From Acidobacteriaceae bacterium (lineage in GTDB: Bacteria; Acidobacteriota; Terriglobia; Terriglobales; Acidobacteriaceae), in the NCBI GenBank assembly GCA_003133425.1, contig PKXI01000422.1, positions 36,117 to 41,477 on the forward strand: a stretch of DNA of 5,361 nt, written 5' to 3'. Below, piece after piece: positions 1 to 5,361 of the stretch. The notes beneath the pieces are model-generated. The model ran no database searches. It was not told the DNA's origin and worked only from the letters and a program-made list of their open reading frames with translations. Position 1 is the stretch's first letter. Each line of letters starts with the position of its first letter. The translations under genes were made by a program, and so were the position numbers.

Positions 1-975
1 GGTGATGATCTTGTCTTCGTCGCTCTTGATTTCGTTGAGCGCCGCGTAGAGGGTGGTGGTTTTTCCGGAACCGGTGGGGCCGGTGACCAGCACCATGCCA
101 TAAGGTTCGCGAATGTAGCGGCGGAAGCGGCGCAGGTCCTCTTCGGCGAAGCCGACTACATCAAGCGTAAGGTGGCGGAACTTTTCGCTCATCGATTCCT
201 TGTCGAGCACGCGGAGGACGGCGTTTTCGCCATGGATGGTGGGCATGATGGAGACGCGGAAGTCGATGAGCCGGTTCTTGTAGCGAACCCGGAAGCGACC
301 GTCCTGGGGAACTCGGCGCTCGGCGATGTCGAGCTCGCTCATGATCTTGATGCGCGAGAGGATGGTGGTGTGATGCTCGCGGGCGATGGGCGCCATGGCT
401 GCCTGCAACACGCCGTCGATACGGTACTTCACGACTACTGAATCATCGTTGGTCTCGATGTGGATGTCGGAGGCGCGGCGTTCAAGAGCGGTGAAGATGG
501 TGGTATCGACGAGGCGAATGATGGGGCTGATATCTTCTTCGCTCGTCAGCTTCTCAATGGAGATGTTCTCGTCCTGGTTGTCGTCGCCGGTGAGCACGTC
601 GAAGGTGAGGCCTTCGCTGGCTTCATCGAGAACGCGCTGCGATTGCTCGGTTTTCTTGAGCAGGTCGGTGATCTGCGAGAGAGTGGCTACGCGGGCAAGA
701 ATGCGGTGGCCGAGCAGGCCGGAGATTTCATCCAACACCATGAGACGCGAGGGGTCGCTGACCGCGATGACGAGAACTTCCTGCTGCTGCTCGATGGGCA
801 CGAAGTTGTAGCGGAACATCAGTTCGACGGGGACGGTGCGCAGCAGATCGTGCTGAATCTTGAAGTTCTTCAGGTCGACGAACTCGGCATGATAGCGGTG
901 GGCCAGCGCTTCAGCCTCGCTCCGTTCGTCTGGACTAGTAGGTACCGGTAGTGTAATCACATTTGGATCAGCCAT
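1..975 (-). CDS. gspE: GspE/PilB-family secretion or type IV pilus assembly ATPase, N-terminal 325 residues (cut by window edge)
   Basis: This is the cytoplasmic ATPase that powers pseudopilus or pilus subunit assembly by acting on the GspF/PilC platform in the inner membrane. My translation of the minus strand from ATG at 975 is open to base 1. Residues about 20-110 resemble the N-terminal T2SSE_N/MshEN domain. The N2 domain follows, with RASDIHIE (167-174), YRIDGVL (184-190), LDIAERRVPQDGRF (215-228) and IMPTIHGE (243-250), all typical of the family. The Walker A motif GPTGSGKTT lies at 299-307, with the lysine codon at 61-63. Family members are usually about 550-600 residues, so the Asp box, Walker B and His box lie outside the window. 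The start is supported by an AAGGG site 9 nt upstream. It is downstream of gspF with a 12-bp gap. Sequence alone does not separate GspE from PilB or MshE, so the symbol is provisional. Confidence 0.95.
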   Translation of the reverse strand, partial: MADPNVITLPVPTSPDERSEAEALAHRYHAEFVDLKNFKIQHDLLRTVPVELMFRYNFVPIEQQQEVLVIAVSDPSRLMVLDEISGLLGHRILARVATLSQITDLLKKTEQSQRVLDEASEGLTFDVLTGDDNQDENISIEKLTSEEDISPIIRLVDTTIFTALERRASDIHIETNDDSVVVKYRIDGVLQAAMAPIAREHHTTILSRIKIMSELDIAERRVPQDGRFRVRYKNRLIDFRVSIMPTIHGENAVLRVLDKESMSEKFRHLTLDVVGFAEEDLRRFRRYIREPYGMVLVTGPTGSGKTTTLYAALNEIKSDEDKIIT

Positions 976-984
976 TGTGGATTA

Positions 985-989
985 CCCTT
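985..989 (-). promoter_or_regulatory. Ribosome-binding site of the ATPase gene, overlapping the gspF stop codon
   Basis: On the minus strand the end of gspF reads GGGGGATAAGGG. The AAGGG part includes two bases of the TAA stop (990-988) and lies 9 nt before the ATPase ATG at 975. A ribosome finishing gspF would end on this site, which suggests translational coupling of the two genes. The site is seen in the sequence; the coupling is inferred. Confidence 0.6.
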
Positions 990-2184
990 ATCCCCCGCTG
1001 ACCTGGCCCAGCGAAAAGATGGGCAGGTAGAGCGAGATGAGAATGAAGACCACGACCACGCCCATGACGATGAGAATGGCCGGTTCGATCAGCGCGAGGG
1101 CCGCAGCCAGCGCGGTGGATACGTCCTCTTCAAAAAATTCAGCAACGGAGTTCAGCATCTGCGGAAGGGCGCCGGTCTGCTCGCCAACCGTGATCATCTC
1201 CGAAGCGAGGTCGGGGAATACGCCAGTGTTTTCCAGCGACTCTGCCAGGCTCTTGCCTTCGCGCACGGTGACGATGGAGGAGTAGACGGCCCTGGAGACC
1301 CTGCGGGAGGAGATGGCGCGCGCCGCAGTTTCGAGCGATGGCACCAGCGGCAATCCACCGGTGAGTAGCGTGGAGAGCGTGCGCGAGAACAGCGCTACCT
1401 GGTATTTGAGCCAGATTTTCCCGAATACTGGCAGCCCAACGCGGACGCCGTCGATAAAATCCCGGCCGCGTTCGGTAATGGAAAACCGGTAACCTGCCGC
1501 GGCGATGGCCAGCACAATGAGAAGGAGCCAGAGGAAATTGTGGTGCAGCCACTTGCCGAAGGCGAGCAGGCCCATGGTCATGGCTGGAAGTTTGGAGCCC
1601 ATCTGGTCATACAGAAGAGCAAACTGCGGCACTACCACTGCGAGCAGAAAAATCATGAGCCCGATTACCAGCGTCATGAGCAGGGCAGGGTAGATCAGCG
1701 AGGCAGTCAGTTTTTTGCGGAAGGTGAGCGAAACCTTTTGGAAGCTGACGTAGCGCTCAAGCACTTCAATCAGGTTGCCGGAGCGTTCGCCGGCCAGCAG
1801 GGTGGTGGTGTACATGACCGGAAAACCGCTTTGTGCCTCGAATGCCGCAGACAGCGCCTCGCCGGTCTTGACGCGGTTTGAAACATCTTCCAACTGTGCG
1901 GCAAACTGGGCGTTCTTCTGAATCTTGCCCAACATCTTGAGGGAGCCGAGAATGGGCAGACCGGCGCGGATGAGCGTGAGGAACTGCTGATTGAAGATGA
2001 GAAACGGCTCGAGCTTGACCTTGCGTCGCGAGAGGCCGCCAAAGCCGCCGCGGGCGCGGACTGAGAAGACGTGGTAGCCGGCATGGGTGAAGCGGTTGCG
2101 CAGTTCTTCGGCGGTGGCCGCCGTCTGCACCTGCTCCTGCACCCTCCCACGCTCATCGGCCAACTTGATTACGAACTCTGCCAT
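988..2184 (-). CDS. gspF: GspF/PilC-family inner-membrane platform protein of a type II secretion or type IV pilus system
   Basis: This 398-residue polytopic membrane protein is the expected length for the GspF/PilC family, which forms the inner-membrane platform turned by the GspE/PilB ATPase. Two copies of the T2SSF domain are visible, at about 62-186 and 265-388. Each carries the family signature: LLAGERSGNL (129-138) in the first and ITVGEQTGAL (331-340) in the second. Hydrophobic segments lie at about 163-188, 215-231 and 366-390; IYPALL (164-169) and IEPAILIVMG (366-375) are the usual membrane-entry motifs. The N-terminal 50 residues form the short cytoplasmic lead seen in the family. 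The start at 2184 has only a weak AG-rich site (GAGAAG) close upstream, but no better start fits the family's N-terminus. It is first in a leftward pair with the ATPase. Whether it serves secretion or pili cannot be decided from this window. Confidence 0.95.
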   Translation of the reverse strand: MAEFVIKLADERGRVQEQVQTAATAEELRNRFTHAGYHVFSVRARGGFGGLSRRKVKLEPFLIFNQQFLTLIRAGLPILGSLKMLGKIQKNAQFAAQLEDVSNRVKTGEALSAAFEAQSGFPVMYTTTLLAGERSGNLIEVLERYVSFQKVSLTFRKKLTASLIYPALLMTLVIGLMIFLLAVVVPQFALLYDQMGSKLPAMTMGLLAFGKWLHHNFLWLLLIVLAIAAAGYRFSITERGRDFIDGVRVGLPVFGKIWLKYQVALFSRTLSTLLTGGLPLVPSLETAARAISSRRVSRAVYSSIVTVREGKSLAESLENTGVFPDLASEMITVGEQTGALPQMLNSVAEFFEEDVSTALAAALALIEPAILIVMGVVVVFILISLYLPIFSLGQVSGG

Positions 2185-2200
2185 GCTTCTTCTCGCCGGA

Positions 2201-2222
2201 CTGGAAGTTCCGGGATTTCCAG
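2201..2222. promoter_or_regulatory. 22-bp near-perfect dyad upstream of gspF (operator-like or 5' leader hairpin)
   Basis: The outer arms CTGGAA (2201-2206) and TTCCAG (2217-2222) are perfectly complementary. Of the 11 possible pairs in the 22 bp, nine are Watson-Crick and two are G-T. It ends 16 bp before the gspF start codon, between the start and any promoter further upstream. It could be a protein-binding site or a leader hairpin near the weak ribosome-binding site. No recognised regulator motif is evident, and I could not pick out a convincing -35/-10 pair around it. Confidence 0.3.
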
Positions 2223-2415
2223 GAGTTTTTGCCCGTTTTCAGGGTACCAGCTTCTGCTGCCTGTGCTCGTAATGGATAGACGTGAAAGGAACTAGCAGCG
2301 CTCATGGTGGCCCGGAACTGCCCTGTGGCAGGCTCCATCACGGAGAATTCCTGAAAAGCGGGTTAAACACAACAAAAATGGCATTCACAAGGCGCTTCGG
2401 GTGTAGCATGCAAAA

Positions 2416-2442
2416 GCCGGGAGCCCCAATTCAAAGCCCGGC
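2416..2442. other. GC-rich inverted repeat just upstream of the small broken gene
   Basis: The arms GCCGGG (2416-2421) and CCCGGC (2437-2442) are perfectly complementary around a 15-nt loop. On the plus strand the right arm ends four bases before the strong ribosome-binding site at 2447-2454, so it could be a leader structure. On the minus strand the stem is followed by TTTT, giving a weak terminator look that would stop leftward transcription entering from the small gene. Both readings are inferences. Confidence 0.3.
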
Positions 2443-2446
2443 AAAA

Positions 2447-2454
2447 GAGGAGGT
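2447..2454 (+). promoter_or_regulatory. Strong Shine-Dalgarno site (GAGGAGGT) of the small gene at 2461
   Basis: GAGGAGGT is almost a full complement of the 16S rRNA 3' end and is spaced 6 nt from the ATG at 2461. It is the best ribosome-binding site in the window. It fixes the start of the small gene and shows the gene was once, or still is, strongly translated, despite the stop at codon 47. Confidence 0.75.
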
Positions 2455-2460
2455 AAGTTC

Positions 2461-2859
2461 ATGATCGGAGAACAGATCGGCGAAACCAAAGGCAAGAGAA
2501 CGGTGCGACGGGTCATTTCCGTCGACCCACCCACCGCAGAAGTGTCGTTTGAAGACAGCGGCCACATGTTGGGTGTTCCTACCACCGGTATGGGCACCTA
2601 GACATCGGTCATCAGTCCGGACGGTTCGATTCTTGGCCAAGGCCAGGGGATTAACTCGACCAACGATGGCGAGGCCGTGGTGTGGACGGCAACGGGTTCG
2701 GGCAAATTCGGACCTGGAGGTTCGGTGAGTTACCGCGGGATGTTGTTCTTCAAAACCACTTCACAGAAGCTGGCCAAGCTCAACAACACGTGCGGGGCCT
2801 TCGAATACGAAGTAGATCCGGCAGGCAACACTGTTTCCAAAATCTGGGAATGGAAGTAG
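2461..2859 (+). pseudogene. Small conserved-looking hypothetical gene interrupted by an in-frame TAG at codon 47
   Basis: Read from the ATG after a strong Shine-Dalgarno site, the frame gives 46 residues (MIGEQIGETKGKRTVRRVIS... to ...TTGMGT), then TAG at 2599-2601, then 85 more sense codons (TSVISPDGS... to ...SKIWEWK) and a normal TAG at 2857-2859. The two halves share one frame and a soluble, glycine-rich, beta-strand-like composition without signal peptide or membrane segment. Full length would be 132 residues. I recall uncharacterised bacterial proteins of similar size with a MIGE-IGE-KGKRTVRR start and a KFGPGGSVSYRG centre, but can give no family name or function. In such a sequence a Tyr at the stop position would be natural, and TAT or TAC to TAG is a single change. 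Without readthrough the product is a 46-residue fragment; a GTG at 2677 could start a 60-residue C-terminal piece but lacks a clear ribosome-binding site. A base-call error, recent decay or readthrough are all possible. Confidence 0.75.
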
Positions 2860-3033
2860 GCTGTCGGCCATTGCTGCACCCGGTGTGATTGTTCTTTGAG
2901 TTTGGTTTTGGGCCCATCGATTGATCCACCGGGCGTCCTGAGCCTCTTTTCTGAGGTTCACCCATCCACACCTCCCCCAACAAAGACTGTCATCCTCATT
3001 GCTGCATGGCCGGGTACTCCGATTCTCAACTTT

Positions 3034-3049
3034 GAGATATGGGTATCTC
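3034..3049. repeat. Perfect 6-bp inverted repeat GAGATA-TGGG-TATCTC
   Basis: The two arms are exactly complementary around a 4-nt loop. The left arm shares GAG with a second dyad, CTCAA-CT-TTGAG (3025-3036), so the two hairpins are mutually exclusive in RNA. No adjoining T-tract is present and the role is unknown. Confidence 0.4.
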
Positions 3050-3165
3050 TTCGGCTTCACTCCCGCTATGAAGTGTCGTCCTGAGTCTGCTCAGCGCCTT
3101 CAATGAACCTGTATCCTGATTGCATTCCATTTAGCGCCCGGTAATGAGGGGCTGCGGATTGGTGC

Positions 3166-3171
3166 AAAGGA
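3166..3171 (+). promoter_or_regulatory. Ribosome-binding site AAAGGA that favours the capA-like start at 3180
   Basis: AAAGGA lies 8 nt before the ATG at 3180. The other in-frame ATGs are at 3144, with no Shine-Dalgarno site upstream, and 3171, which overlaps AAAGGA itself. The spacing therefore selects 3180. Confidence 0.55.
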
Positions 3172-3179
3172 TGGACTCC

Positions 3180-4583
3180 ATGGGGCGGGAAGGCCGGTTG
3201 GGATTAAGCGCGAGGACGTTGGCTTTCCTGCGGAGCAGACGGCGTGCAATCTGCGACCTGCTTGCCGTGTGCGCAATTGGCGCGATGCTGGTGGCGGGCT
3301 TTCGCTCGATGCCGGTCGCGGCGGTTGTGGTTCCCTATCCCCACGATCTGTGGCAGGTCAGTTTTGCAGTGGCGGGTGACGTGATTCCGCACCAGGCGGT
3401 GCGCGAGGCTGCCGCAGCGGCCGGGCACGACACCGAAGGATGGGCCGCGCTCTTCAACGATGTGAGCGATGTTTTCCATGGCGCGGATTTTGGCTTCGTC
3501 AACATGGAGACGCCGGTGGCTCCGGCTCACTCGAAGGGGTCAAAGCCTTTCATGTTCGATGCGCCGGTGGCGCTGCCCCAGGCACTGAAGGCCAGCGGCA
3601 TCAAGATCGTTTCGTTTGCCAACAACCATGTGATGGACCAGGGCTGGACGGGCTTTGCCGAGGCTCGCGAACATTTACGCGAGCAGGGGTTGCTGTTCGC
3701 CGGCACGGGTGATACGGCACAGCAGGGCTGGCAGCCGGTGATTACAGAGGCTAACGGAATCAAGGTTGGCTGGCTGGGCATGACGCGCTGGCTGAATGGC
3801 AATCGCAACCCTGATAAAGATGATCAGCCGCACGTGAACTTTTTCCCGTATCCGGGAGAAGCCGGCGGGGCACCGGGGATGGACGAAGCGGGAGTGATTG
3901 AAGCGGTGAAAGCGGCTCGTGCGCAGTGCGATCTGCTGGTGATTTCGATTCACTGGGGGATTGAGTATGCGACTGCGCCGCGGCCGGAAGATGTGGATGT
4001 GGCGCACAAGATGCTCGACGCGGGCGCTTCGGTGATTGTGGGTCACCATCCGCATGTGCTGCAGCCGGTGGAGACCTACAAGACCGCCGATGGGCGCAAT
4101 ACGGTGATCTTTTATTCGCTGGGAAATTTCTTGTCGAACCAGTCTCGGACTTATGTAGATGGGCTGATGCCGGACAAAGATGGCGACCCGCGCGACTCGA
4201 TGATTGGGCTTTTTTCCGCAGTGCGCAGAGATTACGGGCCGGGTGGCGTGCGCGTGGAGCTGGGGCACGTGGGGATGCTGCCGGTGTGGGGCGAGAATAA
4301 TCGCAACGAGTTGGCCAGCGGGCGCACGAAGACGCCGGTGATTCATCCGGTGCTGATCGATCGTGAGATGCCTCGGCTGCAAGCTCGGCTCGACGAATTA
4401 AACAAGATTGCGGAAGCGAGCAAGGCGGATGCGAGCGCGCCGGCGCTGACTGCCGAACAGCAGAAGGAATTCATTGAAGTGACGAATCAGTTGAAGGTGC
4501 TCGACGACAGGCGGCAGAAGATACTGGCACGCACGGGCGATGAGTATGTCACCGATCCGCCCAAGCTGCCGGCCAAGCCCTGA
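3180..4583 (+). CDS. CapA-family (PGA_cap, poly-gamma-glutamate capsule type) metallophosphoesterase-like protein, membrane-anchored
   Basis: The 467-residue product (479 if started at ATG 3144) has an arginine-rich lead and one hydrophobic segment at about 23-41, consistent with a membrane anchor or uncleaved signal and an exported catalytic domain. The PGA_cap domain covers about 59-350. Its conserved metal-site motifs, in a calcineurin-like fold, are AGDV (65-68), NMETPV (108-113), FANNHVMDQG (146-155), SIHWG (256-260), GHHPHVLQPVE (288-298) and YSLGNFLSNQ (312-321). All key Asp, Asn, His and Glu residues are present, so it is probably active. Family members act in poly-gamma-glutamate or other exopolymer synthesis, but many are orphans of unknown substrate. 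No capB or capC lies beside it, so capsule synthesis is not supported by context. A charged helical tail at about 399-467 extends past the domain and ends in a Pro/Lys-rich stretch. The gene converges on ribE. Confidence 0.9.
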   Translation: MGREGRLGLSARTLAFLRSRRRAICDLLAVCAIGAMLVAGFRSMPVAAVVVPYPHDLWQVSFAVAGDVIPHQAVREAAAAAGHDTEGWAALFNDVSDVFHGADFGFVNMETPVAPAHSKGSKPFMFDAPVALPQALKASGIKIVSFANNHVMDQGWTGFAEAREHLREQGLLFAGTGDTAQQGWQPVITEANGIKVGWLGMTRWLNGNRNPDKDDQPHVNFFPYPGEAGGAPGMDEAGVIEAVKAARAQCDLLVISIHWGIEYATAPRPEDVDVAHKMLDAGASVIVGHHPHVLQPVETYKTADGRNTVIFYSLGNFLSNQSRTYVDGLMPDKDGDPRDSMIGLFSAVRRDYGPGGVRVELGHVGMLPVWGENNRNELASGRTKTPVIHPVLIDREMPRLQARLDELNKIAEASKADASAPALTAEQQKEFIEVTNQLKVLDDRRQKILARTGDEYVTDPPKLPAKP

Positions 4584-4584
4584 T

Positions 4585-4626
4585 CAGCGCTGCGCATCCA
4601 GCTGTCGCGCTGCCGAGGGCGTTTTT
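4585..4626 (+). terminator. Possible intrinsic terminator after the capA-like gene
   Basis: Directly after the TGA stop, CAGCGC (4585-4590) can pair with GCGCTG (4607-4612) around a 16-nt loop. A smaller CGC/GCG stem (4608-4621) sits immediately before TTTTT (4622-4626). The T-tract fits only the smaller, weaker stem. The position between convergent genes supports the role, but the structure is not strong. No matching T-rich signal is seen for ribE on the other strand. Confidence 0.35.
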
Positions 4627-4653
4627 CTTGACTACTGGTTTGAGTGAGCAGCG

Positions 4654-5328
4654 TTAGTAGCCGCTGGCTACCAGCCAGGCTTCGGTTAATTCGAGGTCGG
4701 GCTTTTTTTGCGCCTCCATTTGAGCGTGCGCCAGTTTCACCAGCACATCGGCTTCCACGTTTACCGGCGCGCCCGCGCTGAGCGTGTGGAGATTCGTGCG
4801 CCAATAAGTGAGAGGCAGAATCGCGATGGTGATGGTCTCGCCGTCGAAGTCGGCGATGGTGAGGCTGATGCCTTCGACTGATACGGAGCCTTTGTGCACC
4901 ATCCAGGGGCGGACGTTTTCAGGAACGCGGACTTTGAGGGTCCAGTCAGTGGTCTGGATGTCGAAGTGTGGGCTCGATCGGGGGACGACGGGATCGAGAG
5001 CGGTCATGACTCCGCAGCCGTCGACGTGGCCTTGCACGATGTGGCCGCCGAGTGGACTTCCGGCAGCGGTGGGGAGTTCGAGATTGATCTTTGCGCCGGG
5101 CGCAAGGGAGCCGAGCGAGGTTTTGTCCAGGGTTTCCTGCGCGAGGTCGGCGTGGAAGAGCGTGGGGTCTACGTCGAGAGCGGTGAGGCAGACGCCGGAG
5201 ACGCCAAGCGAGTCGCCTTCGCGGAGGCGGCCGGCGAGGCCGGGCGCTTCGACGGTAAGACGGCGAACGCCGCCTGTGTCCTTGAGGCTGACGATGGTGC
5301 CGGTCTGTTCGATGATGCCGGTGAACAT
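4654..5328 (-). CDS. ribE: Riboflavin synthase alpha chain (lumazine-binding protein)
   Basis: Riboflavin synthase transfers a four-carbon unit between two molecules of 6,7-dimethyl-8-ribityllumazine to give riboflavin, the last step of the pathway, as a cytosolic trimer. The 224-residue product has the two lumazine-binding repeats (about 1-97 and 98-200). The N-terminus MFTGIIEQTG is characteristic. So are GDSLGVSGVCLTA (38-50), ETLDKTSLG (65-73), LGGHIVQGHVDG (93-104) and KGSVSVEGISLTI (146-158). Cys47 and His101 match the conserved Cys/His region of the E. coli enzyme. Two usual motifs differ: NLERAL is NLELPT (82-87), and the IPHT stretch of repeat two reads LPLTYWRTNL (171-180). A tail of about 20 residues extends beyond repeat two. 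No other rib gene or FMN riboswitch is visible. It lacks a Shine-Dalgarno site, but the N-terminal motif fixes the start at 5328. Confidence 0.96.
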   Translation of the reverse strand: MFTGIIEQTGTIVSLKDTGGVRRLTVEAPGLAGRLREGDSLGVSGVCLTALDVDPTLFHADLAQETLDKTSLGSLAPGAKINLELPTAAGSPLGGHIVQGHVDGCGVMTALDPVVPRSSPHFDIQTTDWTLKVRVPENVRPWMVHKGSVSVEGISLTIADFDGETITIAILPLTYWRTNLHTLSAGAPVNVEADVLVKLAHAQMEAQKKPDLELTEAWLVASGY

Positions 5329-5334
5329 GGGTCT

Positions 5335-5340
5335 ATTCTA
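5335..5340 (-). promoter_or_regulatory. Candidate -10 box TAGAAT for a leaderless ribE transcript
   Basis: On the minus strand TAGAAT (five of six match TATAAT) is followed by six bases and then the ribE ATG. Transcription starting at the normal distance would begin at or next to the A of the ATG. The absence of a Shine-Dalgarno site agrees with leaderless expression. The -35 region would fall inside the tandem repeat, where only a poor TGTCCA match at 15-bp spacing is present. Confidence 0.4.
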
Positions 5341-5361
5341 GTGGACAGTGGACAGTGGACA
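5340..5361. repeat. Three-copy 7-bp tandem repeat (GTGGACA) reaching the window edge
   Basis: GTGGACA is repeated exactly three times at 5341-5361, with the preceding A continuing the period. The window ends inside the array, so the copy number is unknown. It lies 12 bp upstream of ribE and overlaps the place where its -35 element would be. Confidence 0.8.

Larger units (their letters stand above)
2860..3179. other. Intergenic region with several short inverted repeats and no credible gene
   Basis: No open frame here has a ribosome-binding site or protein-like composition. Small dyads are present. TGAGCCTC (2939-2946) pairs with GAGGTTCA (2953-2960), with one G-T pair and a 6-nt loop. CTCAA/TTGAG spans 3025-3036. 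GAGATA/TATCTC spans 3034-3049 and overlaps it. CTGAG/CTCAG spans 3081-3094. The 9-mer CGTCCTGAG occurs at 2934-2942 and 3077-3085, with a related TGTCATCCTCA at 2988-2998. None of the stems is followed by a T-tract, so no intrinsic terminator for the small gene is evident. I could not identify a convincing promoter for the downstream capA-like gene. Confidence 0.5.

Noticed and set aside
934..949. Three overlapping or adjacent six-base palindromes (ACTAGT, GGTACC, ACCGGT), which look like a cloning polylinker.
   Set aside because: They lie inside the N-terminal codons of the ATPase (LPVPTSPD region), in frame and without vector sequence around them; chance is the simplest explanation.
2308..2321. 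Sigma-54-like TGGCCCGGAACTGC, interesting because pilus genes are often sigma-54 dependent.
   Set aside because: The GG and GC elements are separated by 9 bases instead of the required 10, and it points away from the pilus/secretion genes.
2282..2464. 60-codon plus-strand open frame ending across the ATG at 2461.
   Set aside because: It lacks a family-like sequence and a clear start signal; the strong Shine-Dalgarno site at 2447-2454 belongs to the gene at 2461.
2599..2601. TAG as a pyrrolysine codon.
   Set aside because: Nothing in the window suggests pyrrolysine use, and a tyrosine codon one base away is a simpler origin for the stop.
2761..3060. 99-codon minus-strand open frame opposite the small broken gene.
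   Set aside because: It has no ribosome-binding site or protein-like composition and overlaps the 3' end of the better-supported plus-strand frame.
3240..3300. Possible lipoprotein signal (LAVC) in the CapA-like N-terminus.
   Set aside because: The residue before Cys is Val, which does not fit the lipobox, and the Cys lies in the middle of the hydrophobic segment rather than at its end.
3675..4382. 235-codon minus-strand open frame inside the capA-like gene.
   Set aside because: Its His/Arg/Pro-rich composition is typical of an antisense shadow of a GC-rich gene, while the plus strand carries all the PGA_cap motifs.
4808..5341. 177-codon plus-strand open frame opposite ribE.
   Set aside because: It is a shadow of riboflavin synthase, low in complexity (Ser/Arg/Pro-rich), with no known motif.

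Overview
The window looks like ordinary chromosomal DNA from a GC-rich bacterium, most likely an Acidobacteriota (Terriglobales-type). That placement is inferred from the style of the proteins, the intergenic sequence and a conserved small acidobacterial-looking orphan; no marker gene in the window proves it. There are four intact or edge-cut protein genes, one small gene broken by an in-frame stop, and several short intergenic dyads.

Left part (1-2184, minus strand): a leftward pair from a type IV pilus or type II secretion machine. The inner-membrane platform protein (GspF/PilC family, 988-2184) comes first. It is followed after 12 bp by the assembly ATPase (GspE/PilB family), whose first 325 codons fill 1-975 before running off the window. 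The ATPase ribosome-binding site overlaps the platform gene's stop codon, so the two are probably translationally coupled. A 22-bp near-palindrome sits just upstream of the platform gene.

Middle (2185-3179): a divergent spacer leads to a small plus-strand gene at 2461-2859. It has a very strong Shine-Dalgarno site and would encode 132 residues, but codon 47 is TAG. The frame stays open and protein-like for 85 codons after it. This is the most notable observation in the window. The following spacer of about 320 bp has no credible gene, but it holds several small inverted repeats and a repeated CGTCCTGAG word.

Right part (3180-5361): a membrane-anchored CapA-family (poly-gamma-glutamate capsule type) metallophosphoesterase-like protein on the plus strand converges on a minus-strand riboflavin synthase (ribE), with a possible terminator between them. 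The ribE start has no Shine-Dalgarno site but has a TAGAAT box six bases upstream, suggesting a leaderless transcript. A 7-bp tandem repeat abuts it and continues to the window edge.

Apart from the platform/ATPase pair, the neighbouring genes show no obvious shared function. I see no defence system, mobile element, CRISPR array, tRNA or rRNA.
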